A stretch of 64,000 nt of DNA from Mucilaginibacter sp. (GTDB lineage Bacteria; Bacteroidota; Bacteroidia; Sphingobacteriales; Sphingobacteriaceae): NCBI GenBank assembly GCA_028288305.1, contig JAQBOA010000089.1:1-64000 (forward strand). The letters run 5' to 3'. The notes beneath the pieces are model-generated. The model did no database searches. It worked only from the letters and a program-made list of their open reading frames with translations, and was not told the origin of the DNA. The first letter of the stretch is position 1. Each line of letters begins with the position of its first letter. Positions 42,532 to 50,447 of the stretch are shown one piece after another. The translations under genes were made by a program, and so were the position numbers.

Positions 42532-44001
42532 TTATTTCGATTCTAATTCTTTAATTAACAATTGATTAGTTTTTTGCGGGTCGATCTTACCTTTTGAACT
42601 TTTCATAATCTCGCCCATAAACAAGCCTAAAACGCCCTTTTTACCCTTTTGGTATTCTTTTACCTTATCCGGAAATTTAGCAATGGCATCATGAATATAC
42701 TTGTTTAAATCTGTATTATCCTGGTTAATAAGTAAATTTAATTCATTTGCTATATCAGCGGCACTTTTATTACCATTTTTTAACAAAGCGGGGAAAAGTC
42801 TTTGAGCCGCCACTGAATTATTGAGCATCCCGGAATCTACAAGTTTTATCAATCCGGCTAAGGCTTCAGGTTTAAGGCGGATGTTGGTAATAGATACACC
42901 ACTCTCATTAAGATATGATTTAACTGAGCCCATTAACCAGTTTGCTGCCGATTTATAATTATCGGTATTTTTTATTAAATCTTCAAAATATAACGCAAAA
43001 TCCTTGTCTGCTGTTATAACCGAAGCGTCATAATCTGAAAGCCCTAATTGAATAGTATATTTTTGATATAGTTCATTGGGTAAAACCGGCAGGCTTTCGC
43101 GTATTTTATTGACAAACTCCCTGGTTAAAACCAGTGGCGCAATATCGGGCTCGGGAAAATAGCGGTAATCATTAGCCATTTCTTTGGAACGTAAAACAGA
43201 TGTTTCACCAGTATCTGCATTAAAATTCAATGTATTCTGATCAATATGTCCACCGCTTTCAATTACGTTGATTTGCCTTTCAAATTCATGTTCAATAGCT
43301 CTTTGTACATTGCGGATAGAATTTAAATTTTTCACTTCGCAACGGTTGCCATAAGCTTTTTCACCTTTAAGCCGAACAGAAATATTGGCATCACAACGCA
43401 AACTGCCTTCTTCCATATTACCATCGCAAATATCAAGGTAACGAACCAATTTACGAATCTCAGTAAGAAATTGGCCTGCCTCCTCTCCACTGCGCATATC
43501 CGGCTCTGATACTATTTCAATAAGGGGCACCCCTGCCCTGTTCAAGTCTATAAACGAATCTGCGTGATGCTGGTCATGCATACTTTTTCCGGCATCCTCT
43601 TCCATATGTATATGATGGATTGCGATGCTTTTTGAAGTACCATCGGATAGCCGTACTAATACAGCCCCCCCCAAGCACACCGGCATTTGATCCTGTGTAA
43701 TCTGGTAGCCCTTAGGTAAATCGGCATAAAAGTAATTTTTACGGGCAAAAGTATTGTGCAAATTGATACTGCAATTACATGCAAGTCCTATTTTTATAGC
43801 GTACTCTACCATTTTTTTATTTATCCGCGGCAATGTACCAGGGTGGCCTAAAGAAACCGGACTAACATGCTGGTTTGGCCCGGCGCCAAAAGCAGCCGAA
43901 TCTGATGAAAACGATTTACTTAAAGTAGATAATTGTACATGTACCTCTAACCCAACAACTAATTCATATTTGTCACTTATCCCGTCTGTAAGAATTGTCA
44001 T
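42532..44001 (-). CDS. gatB: Aspartyl/glutamyl-tRNA(Asn/Gln) amidotransferase subunit B
   Basis: The 489-residue GatB works with GatA and GatC to amidate mischarged tRNA. It has YELVVGLEVHVQLSTLSKSF (10-29), HPGTLPRINK, YFYADLPKGYQITQ, and the zinc/tRNA site around MEEGSLRCDANISVR. The C-terminal YqeY-like tail domain has GKKGVLGLFMGEIMK. gatA and gatC are not in the window. A TAnnTTTG box is 40 nt before the start. It follows alaS on the same strand. Confidence 0.97.
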   Translation of the reverse strand: MTILTDGISDKYELVVGLEVHVQLSTLSKSFSSDSAAFGAGPNQHVSPVSLGHPGTLPRINKKMVEYAIKIGLACNCSINLHNTFARKNYFYADLPKGYQITQDQMPVCLGGAVLVRLSDGTSKSIAIHHIHMEEDAGKSMHDQHHADSFIDLNRAGVPLIEIVSEPDMRSGEEAGQFLTEIRKLVRYLDICDGNMEEGSLRCDANISVRLKGEKAYGNRCEVKNLNSIRNVQRAIEHEFERQINVIESGGHIDQNTLNFNADTGETSVLRSKEMANDYRYFPEPDIAPLVLTREFVNKIRESLPVLPNELYQKYTIQLGLSDYDASVITADKDFALYFEDLIKNTDNYKSAANWLMGSVKSYLNESGVSITNIRLKPEALAGLIKLVDSGMLNNSVAAQRLFPALLKNGNKSAADIANELNLLINQDNTDLNKYIHDAIAKFPDKVKEYQKGKKGVLGLFMGEIMKSSKGKIDPQKTNQLLIKELESK

Positions 44002-44041
44002 AAAAATAATATTCGGCTATCGCAAGCAGCCTATTGAAGCT

Positions 44042-44049
44042 CAAATATA
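44042..44049 (-). promoter_or_regulatory. TAnnTTTG promoter box of gatB
   Basis: The minus-strand bases read TATATTTG and end 40 nt before the gatB ATG. This implies a separate promoter for gatB behind the palindromic element that follows alaS. Confidence 0.45.
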
Positions 44050-44187
44050 AAGTTATTACTTATAAATGAAATATATTTTGCATTTAGCTGTTAAATCGCA
44101 TTTTATGCTTTTAAAAAAGAATGGAAGTAAAGAAAATCTATTTGCTTCGGGTGATTTATAGGTGGATCAACTACAAATAACCACAAA

Positions 44188-44277
44188 TGTCATTTCGACC
44201 GCAGGGAGAAAACTTGAACTCTTTGCATAGTCCGTTATGCGCAACGTTTAAGTTTTCTCCCTGCGGTCGAAATGACA
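44188..44277. repeat. Perfect 28-bp palindromic element with structured loop (TGTCATTTCGACCG family)
   Basis: TGTCATTTCGACCGCAGGGA, then GAAAACTT (44188-44215), is exactly complementary to 44250-44277. The 34-nt loop contains a smaller hairpin GCATA/TATGC around GTCCGT. It lies 11 bp past the alaS stop codon, on the way to gatB. A degraded copy in reverse, with the same loop word, is at 8352-8445. It may end or process the alaS mRNA. Confidence 0.9.
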
Positions 44278-44287
44278 ATATTTTTAA

Positions 44288-47113
44288 TTAAACAATAAAA
44301 TTCTTTGCTTTTTCAAGTGCACGACCCAACCCACTAACATCACTCCCCCCTGCTGTAGCAAAAAACGGCTGACCACCTCCACCACCTTTTATTTCTTTAG
44401 CAAGTTCGCGGACAATACTGCCTGCGTTCATATTTTTTTCTTTTACCAGGTTTTCGGCAATCATTACTGTTAAACCGGGTTTACCGTCGATCTCAACAGC
44501 CAGTACCAGGAAAAGATTAGGTACAATATCCTTAATCTGATAGGCTAAATTTTTAACAGCATCGGCATTGGGTAGTTCCACCTTTTGAGCAATAAAGCTA
44601 ATTCCGTTAATTTTCTCAGCTTTTTGGGCAAGCTCATTTTTTAAACCTGACGATTTTTCGAGTATTGATTTTTCAATTTCCTTTTTAAGCTTGTTGTTTT
44701 CATCAAGCAAGCTTTCTACGCTTTTTGAAATATCTTTCGGATTTTTAAGCAGTTCTTTTAATTGATTAACCAATTTACTTTGTTCGTTAATATAATTTTC
44801 CGCAGCTATGCCGGTAATAGCTTCAATACGGCGCACCCCGGCAGCTACAGCGCTTTCAGCAATTATTTTAAAGAAACCGATATGTCCGGTAGCTTTAATA
44901 TGCGTACCACCGCAAAGCTCTTTGGAGAATTCGTCGTCGAAAGTTATTACACGTACAAAATCGCCATACTTTTCGCCAAACAGCGCGGTTACCCCACTGT
45001 CTATTGCTTCCTGGTAAGGCACATTGCGTTCTTCTTTTAAACCAATATTGTCACGAACCTTTTCATTAACAATGGCTTCTATATGCGCCAATTCATCATC
45101 GGTCACTTTTGCGAAATGTGAAAAATCAAAGCGCAGATATTCAGCATTAACCAACGAGCCTTTTTGATTTACATGACTGCCCAATACTTGTTTTAAAGCC
45201 GCATGAAGCAAATGGGTAGCGCTATGGTTATTCTCAATGCTTTCCCGCCGTTCTTTGTCGACAATAGCTGTAAGTGCATCACCAATAGCTTCGTTATCTG
45301 GCAGTTTATCAACATAATGAACAATCAGGCCATTTTCTTTTTTGGTATCGGTTACTTCTATAATCTCACCATCGGGAAAAACCAGCTCGCCGGTATCCCC
45401 TACCTGTCCGCCGCTTTCAGCATAAAAAGGTGTTTTGTCTAATACAATTTGGTATTGCTCTTTTCCTTTGGCAGTTACTTTGCGGTATTTTATAATGTGG
45501 GCAATAGTTTCCGTTTCATCGTAACCGGTAAACTCAACAGTATCATCGTCTTTTAAAACTATCCAGTCGCCGGTATCAATGGCAGTGGCGGCACGGGAGC
45601 GGGATTTTTGTTGTTGGAGTTCGATTTCAAAACCATCCAAATCGACAATCCATCCATTTTCTTTTGCTATTAACTGTATCAAATCGAGAGGAAAGCCATA
45701 TGTATCATATATTTCAAATGCAACTTTTCCATTAATAAGATAAGGCTGATTTAAGACTTTACTTAAATCGTATTCGTTTTTATTAAGCTTGCCAATTACT
45801 TTAAATCTTTCAGCGGCTCTTTCTAATTCATTTAAATTCAAACGTTCAAGTCCTTTTTCAAGAGTTCTCAAAAAAGAATTCTCTTCTTCCAAAACCACCT
45901 TCTGCACAAAATCCTTCTGGTTGTATAATTCATGAAACACCCCTTTAAACTGATCCGCCAATAATGGCACCAACTGGTTTAAAAATGGTTCTTTGAATCC
46001 TAAATATTGATAAGAATACCTAACCGCCCTGCGTAAAATACGGCGAATAACGTAACCGGCTTTATTATTAGATGGTAGTTGACCGTCAGCAATAGCAAAA
46101 CTGATTGCTCGGATGTGGTCGGCCATTACACGCATGGCAATGTCTGTTTTCGCCTCACCTAAATCCTCTCCAAAGGAAGCCCCCTCTAAATCTCCCCCGG
46201 TTGGGGAGACTTTTTTGTTTTGGGTTTCATTTTCAGTTTCCACATTAGAACCTTCTCCTTTGGAGAGGGCAGGGTGAGGCACTTGAGGCGCTTGATAAGG
46301 TATTCCGCTTTTCTCCGCAATAAACTGTATCAACGGCTGAAATACATCTGTATCATAGTTAGAAGTTTTCCCTTGCAGTACCCTTACCAACCGCTCAAAG
46401 CCCAAACCAGTATCCACATGTTTTGCAGGTAAAGATTGTAATGATCCATCCTTCAACCGGTTAAACTGCATAAACACGTTATTCCATATCTCAATCACCT
46501 GGTCATGGTCCGCATTAACCAAACTTTGGCCTTTCACTTTTAACCTTTCACCTTCTTCCCTACTATCGTAATGTATCTCTGAGCAAGGACCGCAGGGTCC
46601 AGATTCGCCCATTTCCCAAAAATTATCTTTTTTGTTACCCGGTAAAATATGTGATTCGTCAACATATTGTTTCCATAGATTGTAGGTTTCTGTATCTTTT
46701 TCAAGCCCTTCTTTTTCATCGCCTTCAAAATAGGTTACATAAAGTCTGTCTTTAGGCAGTTTATAAACTTCCGTCAGCAGTTCCCAGCTCCAGGCAATGG
46801 CTTCCTTCTTAAAGTAGTCGCCAAAGCTCCAGTTACCCAGCATCTCGAACATGGTATGGTGATAGGTATCAATACCCACCTCTTCCAAATCGTTATGCTT
46901 GCCTGATACGCGCAGACAGCGTTGCGTGTCAGCAACACGGGGAAATTTCGCGGCTTCCTCACCCAAAAAAATGGACTTGAATTGGTTCATACCCGCATTG
47001 GTGAACATCAATGTAGGGTCGTTTTTTACAACAATAGGTGCTGAGGGAACAATAACATGTCCTTTTGATGCAAAAAAATCAAGAAAAGCCTGGCGTATTT
47101 CGGTAGCTGTCAT
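44288..47113 (-). CDS. alaS: Alanyl-tRNA synthetase with in-frame repeat insertion
   Basis: The 941-residue class II synthetase has the catalytic domain beginning EIRQAFLDFFASKGHVIVPSAP and FTNAGMNQFK. The editing domain has HSATHLLHAAL and the zinc site CGGTHIKATGHIG. The C-Ala domain ends GGGGGQPFFATAGG. Many bacterial AlaRSs are about 870-880 residues. The excess is partly explained by about 43 residues between PYQAPQ and AKTDIAMRVMADH (VPHPALSKGEG to FGEDLGE), which are coded by a dispersed palindromic repeat (46153-46279). The gene is probably still functional because all conserved motifs remain. A TAnnTTTG box ends 7 nt before the start. Confidence 0.96.
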   Translation of the reverse strand: MTATEIRQAFLDFFASKGHVIVPSAPIVVKNDPTLMFTNAGMNQFKSIFLGEEAAKFPRVADTQRCLRVSGKHNDLEEVGIDTYHHTMFEMLGNWSFGDYFKKEAIAWSWELLTEVYKLPKDRLYVTYFEGDEKEGLEKDTETYNLWKQYVDESHILPGNKKDNFWEMGESGPCGPCSEIHYDSREEGERLKVKGQSLVNADHDQVIEIWNNVFMQFNRLKDGSLQSLPAKHVDTGLGFERLVRVLQGKTSNYDTDVFQPLIQFIAEKSGIPYQAPQVPHPALSKGEGSNVETENETQNKKVSPTGGDLEGASFGEDLGEAKTDIAMRVMADHIRAISFAIADGQLPSNNKAGYVIRRILRRAVRYSYQYLGFKEPFLNQLVPLLADQFKGVFHELYNQKDFVQKVVLEEENSFLRTLEKGLERLNLNELERAAERFKVIGKLNKNEYDLSKVLNQPYLINGKVAFEIYDTYGFPLDLIQLIAKENGWIVDLDGFEIELQQQKSRSRAATAIDTGDWIVLKDDDTVEFTGYDETETIAHIIKYRKVTAKGKEQYQIVLDKTPFYAESGGQVGDTGELVFPDGEIIEVTDTKKENGLIVHYVDKLPDNEAIGDALTAIVDKERRESIENNHSATHLLHAALKQVLGSHVNQKGSLVNAEYLRFDFSHFAKVTDDELAHIEAIVNEKVRDNIGLKEERNVPYQEAIDSGVTALFGEKYGDFVRVITFDDEFSKELCGGTHIKATGHIGFFKIIAESAVAAGVRRIEAITGIAAENYINEQSKLVNQLKELLKNPKDISKSVESLLDENNKLKKEIEKSILEKSSGLKNELAQKAEKINGISFIAQKVELPNADAVKNLAYQIKDIVPNLFLVLAVEIDGKPGLTVMIAENLVKEKNMNAGSIVRELAKEIKGGGGGQPFFATAGGSDVSGLGRALEKAKNFIV
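46153..46279. mobile_element. 127-bp palindromic repeat lying in frame inside alaS
   Basis: The element has imperfect inverted ends: CCTCACCTAAATCCTCTCCA from 46153 and the reverse complement of CCTCACCCTGCCCTCTCCAA ending at 46279. Its left half, read on the minus strand, has the same word order as the intergenic element at 20608-20675 (AAAGTCTCCCC, GGGGGAGATTTAGAGGGGG, CTTCCTTTGGAGAGGATTTAG, GTGAGG). It codes about 43 extra residues of polar sequence in AlaRS. No target-site duplication was measured. Confidence 0.8.
46530..46552. repeat. CCTTTCAC word of the 5901-5977 family inside alaS
   Basis: CCTTTCACTTTTAACCTTTC and ACC match the right arm of the intergenic element at 5950-5973 with a few changes. 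It codes GERLKVKGQ in AlaRS, in a region where the protein length is otherwise normal. It may be a replaced stretch or a chance similarity. Confidence 0.4.
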
Positions 47114-47120
47114 AATTGGG

Positions 47121-47128
47121 CAAAGTTA
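47121..47128 (-). promoter_or_regulatory. TAnnTTTG promoter box of alaS
   Basis: The minus-strand bases read TAACTTTG and end 7 nt before the alaS ATG, predicting a leaderless or very short-leader mRNA. Confidence 0.5.
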
Positions 47129-47143
47129 ATTAATAGAATGAAA

Positions 47144-47186
47144 TTGTCTGAATCAGGATTGACAGGATTTAAGGATTTTCAGGATT
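47144..47186. repeat. Single arm of the TGTCTGAATCAGGATT family
   Basis: TTGTCTGAATCAGGATTGAC and AGGATTTAAGGATTTTCAGG match the left arms at 32201 and 33816. No right arm is present. It lies between the divergent alaS and antitoxin genes, next to both promoters. Confidence 0.75.
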
Positions 47187-47205
47187 ACTTTTAAAATTAA
47201 AATAC

Positions 47206-47213
47206 TAAATTTG
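47206..47213 (+). promoter_or_regulatory. TAnnTTTG promoter box of the ParE-type toxin-antitoxin pair
   Basis: TAAATTTG ends 3 nt before the ATG at 47217. The TTG of the box is in frame with the gene but is not likely to be a start codon. Confidence 0.5.
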
Positions 47214-47216
47214 TTT

Positions 47217-47435
47217 ATGGAGACTCTAAAAATAGATATTCAAAGCGAACAAGAAAAGAAAGTTCTTTTAGCTTTCCTGGATAGTTTGAATTATCACTAT
47301 AGAACTGATAGTGATGATTACATATTGACCGATGAGCAAATAAAAAAAATGGTTGACCGTAAAGCTGATTTTCTCTCCGGTAAAACAACTTCCCGCCCAT
47401 GGAGTGAAATCAAACAGAGATACGAAGGTGTTTAA
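47217..47435 (+). CDS. Antitoxin of a ParE/RelE-type pair
   Basis: The 72-residue protein (starts METLKIDIQSEQEKKVLLAFLDSLNY) has the shape of small antitoxins paired with RelE/ParE toxins. An N-terminal helix-rich part is followed by a flexible C-terminus (DRKADFLSGKTTSRPWSEIKQRYEGV) that would wrap the toxin. It has the SGKTTSRPWSEIKxR block that many Bacteroidota addiction-module proteins end with. The stop overlaps the toxin start by 8 bp. The ATG at 47217 is chosen over the TTG six bases earlier. Confidence 0.8.
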   Translation: METLKIDIQSEQEKKVLLAFLDSLNYHYRTDSDDYILTDEQIKKMVDRKADFLSGKTTSRPWSEIKQRYEGV

Positions 47436-47718
47436 AATTGAATTATTAGCAGAAGCAGAGGATGAATTATCTGATGCTTATGATTGGTATGAAGATCAGC
47501 AAACATCATTAGGAAATAAATTTTATAATGAAGTAAATCATTATTTAAACCTTATTGAACACAATCCACACCAATTTCCGATTAAATATATTGAAGAATT
47601 ACGTTCTGCTTCATTAAATAAGTTTCCTTATGTTATCATTTATTGGATTGATGACATAAACCTCAATGTTTTTGTTGTGTCCATTTTCCATACCAGCAGG
47701 AACCCTAAATATTACTGA
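47428..47718 (+). CDS. ParE/RelE-family toxin
   Basis: The 96-residue protein has the plasmid-stabilisation fold: FKIELLAEAEDELSDAYDWYEDQ, LGNKFYNEVNHYLNLIEHNP, then FPYVIIYWIDDINLNVFVVSIFHTSRNPKYY. The last string is the usual RelE/ParE C-terminus. The start is a GTG at 47428 inside the last codons of the antitoxin gene; the ATG at 47353 of the open frame lies within the antitoxin and is unlikely. RelE-like members cleave mRNA on ribosomes and ParE-like members inhibit gyrase. The sequence leans to the ParE side, but the target is not settled. Confidence 0.85.
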   Translation: MFKIELLAEAEDELSDAYDWYEDQQTSLGNKFYNEVNHYLNLIEHNPHQFPIKYIEELRSASLNKFPYVIIYWIDDINLNVFVVSIFHTSRNPKYY

Positions 47719-47736
47719 TATTAATAATACAGTTAA

Positions 47737-47779
47737 AACTTTCGGACTTTTCCGACTTTCGGACTCCCTGACTTTCCAA
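47737..47779. repeat. Arm of the AGTCCGAAAGTCC word family
   Basis: ACTTTCGGACTTTTCCGACT, TTCGGACTCCCTGACTTTCC uses the same words as 4085-4189 (reverse strand). Only one arm is present. It is between the toxin and merR genes. Confidence 0.65.
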
Positions 47780-47788
47780 CTTAAAGTA

Positions 47789-47796
47789 TATCTTTG
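47789..47796 (+). promoter_or_regulatory. TAnnTTTG promoter box of merR
   Basis: TATCTTTG ends 3 nt before the ATG at 47800. The in-frame TTG inside the box should not be used as the start. Confidence 0.5.
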
Positions 47797-47799
47797 CAT

Positions 47800-48135
47800 A
47801 TGCCTTACAAAGAACGCGAAATCAGCAAGATGTACTATACTATGGGTGAGGTAGCTGCTCTTTTTGATGTAAACCAATCGCTGATCAGGTTTTATGAAAA
47901 AGAATTTGATATACTTCAGCCAAAAAAAAATAAAAAAGGCAACCGTTACTTTACCCCGGAAGATATTGATAACCTGAAAATTATTTTTAACCTCATCAGG
48001 GAAAAAGGCTACACTTTAAACGGCGCAAAAGAGTATCTGAAAAGTAATATATCCGGTACTAAAGACAATCAGCGGGTGATCAGTTCGCTGGAAAACCTAA
48101 AAAAATTCCTTATCGAAGTGCGCGACGAGTTGTAA
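47800..48135 (+). CDS. MerR-family transcriptional regulator
   Basis: The 111-residue protein has an N-terminal winged helix typical of MerR: YYTMGEVAALFDVNQSLIRFYEKEFDILQPKKNKKGNRYFTPEDIDNLKIIFNLIREKGYTLNGAKEYL. It then ends after a short helix, so there is no metal- or drug-binding C-terminal domain. Many Bacteroidota have such short MerR proteins near comEC or in housekeeping loci. The start is MPYKEREISKM at 47800. comEC follows in the same direction with a palindrome between. Confidence 0.92.
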   Translation: MPYKEREISKMYYTMGEVAALFDVNQSLIRFYEKEFDILQPKKNKKGNRYFTPEDIDNLKIIFNLIREKGYTLNGAKEYLKSNISGTKDNQRVISSLENLKKFLIEVRDEL

Positions 48136-48182
48136 TTGTTGATTGAAAGCCTATCTTTATTTTTTACATATTTTAAAAAATA

Positions 48183-48270
48183 TGTCATTGCGAGCGATAG
48201 CGTGGCAATCTCCGCCATGCATTACGGCTATGCAAAGTTCGCGATTGCCACGCTATCGCTCGCAATGACA
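48183..48270. repeat. Perfect 28-bp palindromic element across the 5' end of the comEC frame
   Basis: TGTCATTGCGAGCGATAGCG, then TGGCAATC (48183-48210), is exactly complementary to 48243-48270. The 32-nt loop contains GCATTACGGCTATGC. The comEC frame is open through the element and would code VIASDSVAISAMHYGYAKFAIATLSLAMT, a string forced by the palindrome and not by a protein family. Family members are at 16467 and 38978. Confidence 0.9.
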
Positions 48271-48282
48271 ATTGAGTCACCT

Positions 48283-50385
48283 ATGCTCGCAAATCACAAA
48301 GGGGAAATACCTGTTGTTATATTACTGCTTCCTTTTTTGATGGGCATTGGGCTTGGGTTTAATTTGTTATCGGGCGCAAATACAATCTGGCTAATAGCCT
48401 CATTCTTTTTCCTGACCCTTGTATTTGTCCTGTTAAATTTCAATTACAATAAGTTTAAGCTGTATAAATTCAGGTGGATTGGCGGCTTACTCATTACCTT
48501 AATGTTATTTTTATTTGGTTGGTTAAACGTTGTAAGTTATAAAGAGCTTAATAACGGCAATCACTTTTCAAAAATCCCCGCTCAATACCTTGTTGTAAAA
48601 ATCAGTAACGAACCAAATATAAAAAACGGCCTAACGCGCTTTACTGCTGATATAATTGAAAATGTAAATACCGGCAAAAAATCCAGCGTAAGCGGAACAT
48701 TGCTCGTAACCACAAAAGATAGTTCTGCTAAGGATCTTTACTACGGCGATGAGTTACTGATCCCTGCAAAATATAACACGATTGAGCCTCCTTTAGTCCC
48801 GGCAGCTTTTAATTATAAGCAATACCTCGCTAATCAAAACATTTTCTACCAGGCTTATTTGCTTCCCAAACAGTATGTAATAGTAAATACCAATGTCGGA
48901 AACCCCATTATTGCTTATTCGTTACGCTTAAGGCAGCGCCTTGTTGAAAAACTAAAACACAACATGCGGGATACCGACGCCATTGCGGTTGCATCAACCT
49001 TGATTTTAGGTTATAAAGCTGATTTAAGCAGTGATGTTTTGCAGGCTTATTCCAAAACGGGTACTATTCATGTACTTTCAGTTTCGGGCGCACATGTGGC
49101 AATAATTTATATTCTGCTTACCCTTATTTTTGGGTTTTTGGATCGTTATAAACATGGCAAACTGCTAAAAGCAATCATTATTATTGCCATCATCTGGTAT
49201 TATTCACTGCTTTCAGGATTTTCACCGGCGGTTTGTCGTGCAGCGGTAATGATTAGTATGGTTATTATTGGTAAAACCTATAGCCGATACATTAACACAT
49301 TAAATATACTGGCAATTTCGGCTTTCTTACTTTTATTGTACGATCCCTTTTTTATAACCGATGCAGGTTTTCAATTATCATACCTCGCTGTTTGCGGCCT
49401 TATCGTTTTTCAGCCTATCGTGTACAAATGGTTTAAGTTCAAAAATAAATGGGCCGATAAATTATGGGCGCTCAGTTCTGTTTCTTTAGCCGCCCAGGTA
49501 ATTACTTTTCCTTTAAGTGCCTTCTATTTCCACCAATTCCCGGTTTATTTTTTAATCAGCAACCTGTTCATTATCATTCCTTCAACAGTAATCATGTATT
49601 CGGGTATACTTTTTTTATTGCTGCCGCAAATACCAATAATTTCTAAGTCCTTAGCATATATTCTGGAAAGATCCATTATAATAATGAACAAAACACTGAC
49701 TATTATTGAGCATACACCTTATGCCAGTATTAGTAAAATATGGCTTACCACATCCGAATATTTGCTATTATATGCTATGATCATTAGCCTTTTTTATTTT
49801 TTGTATGATAAAAAATTGTGGCTACTTAAGGCGAGCTTAATTTGTACCTTATTATTTTGCCTGAGTATTAGCATAAAAAGGATCCGTTTATCAGGGTCAG
49901 ATAATATTGCATGGTTAAATCTTAAAAAGCATAAAGGGGTAGTTTTTAAAAATGGAAATAACGCAATTGTACTATCTGATCTCAAGTCGACCGATAAAAA
50001 TTACCAATATTCCATACAACCTTATCTTGATAGCTGCCAGGTAAGCAATGTCAAACTGCTGGATTTAAACCAGGATATTAAAACTGATTGGATGATGAAA
50101 AAATATAATCTTATTCAGTTTTTGAATAAAAAAATATTTATTTATAATCGTAAACTTAGAAATAATTTATTCTCTCAAAAATTAAAAACCGACTATATTT
50201 ATCTCACCGGCGATAAGGATTTAGGATTAAATGAAATAAATAGTAACTTCAATTACCAAATACTTATTTTAGATGGAAGCAATTCAGATTATTTAATAAG
50301 CAATGTAAAACAATTAAATAAAAATAAACGCGACAGTTATATTATATTAAAAAGTAACAAATCGTTCATTTCCGTATCTAACTAA
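48283..50385 (+). CDS. comEC: ComEC/Rec2-family DNA-uptake membrane protein
   Basis: The protein is 700 residues from the ATG at 48283 (MLANHKGEIPVVILLLPFLMGIGLGF). The open frame begins at a TTG at 48136, but its first 49 codons are mostly the palindromic element, so I place the start after it (an ATG at 48265 is a further option). It has the N-terminal DUF4131 region with two helices, then the Competence domain with about 9 helices including TGTIHVLSVSGAHVAIIYILL and SGFSPAVCRAAVMISMV. The C-terminal part (about 170 residues) is diverged and without a clear metallo-beta-lactamase motif. ComEC forms the inner-membrane DNA channel. Natural competence is not shown. Confidence 0.9.
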   Translation: MLANHKGEIPVVILLLPFLMGIGLGFNLLSGANTIWLIASFFFLTLVFVLLNFNYNKFKLYKFRWIGGLLITLMLFLFGWLNVVSYKELNNGNHFSKIPAQYLVVKISNEPNIKNGLTRFTADIIENVNTGKKSSVSGTLLVTTKDSSAKDLYYGDELLIPAKYNTIEPPLVPAAFNYKQYLANQNIFYQAYLLPKQYVIVNTNVGNPIIAYSLRLRQRLVEKLKHNMRDTDAIAVASTLILGYKADLSSDVLQAYSKTGTIHVLSVSGAHVAIIYILLTLIFGFLDRYKHGKLLKAIIIIAIIWYYSLLSGFSPAVCRAAVMISMVIIGKTYSRYINTLNILAISAFLLLLYDPFFITDAGFQLSYLAVCGLIVFQPIVYKWFKFKNKWADKLWALSSVSLAAQVITFPLSAFYFHQFPVYFLISNLFIIIPSTVIMYSGILFLLLPQIPIISKSLAYILERSIIIMNKTLTIIEHTPYASISKIWLTTSEYLLLYAMIISLFYFLYDKKLWLLKASLICTLLFCLSISIKRIRLSGSDNIAWLNLKKHKGVVFKNGNNAIVLSDLKSTDKNYQYSIQPYLDSCQVSNVKLLDLNQDIKTDWMMKKYNLIQFLNKKIFIYNRKLRNNLFSQKLKTDYIYLTGDKDLGLNEINSNFNYQILILDGSNSDYLISNVKQLNKNKRDSYIILKSNKSFISVSN

Positions 50386-50447
50386 AAATAATAAAATTTA
50401 TCCGAATTAATAAAAACCTTAAATTGTACTAAAACAAATCTTTATTT

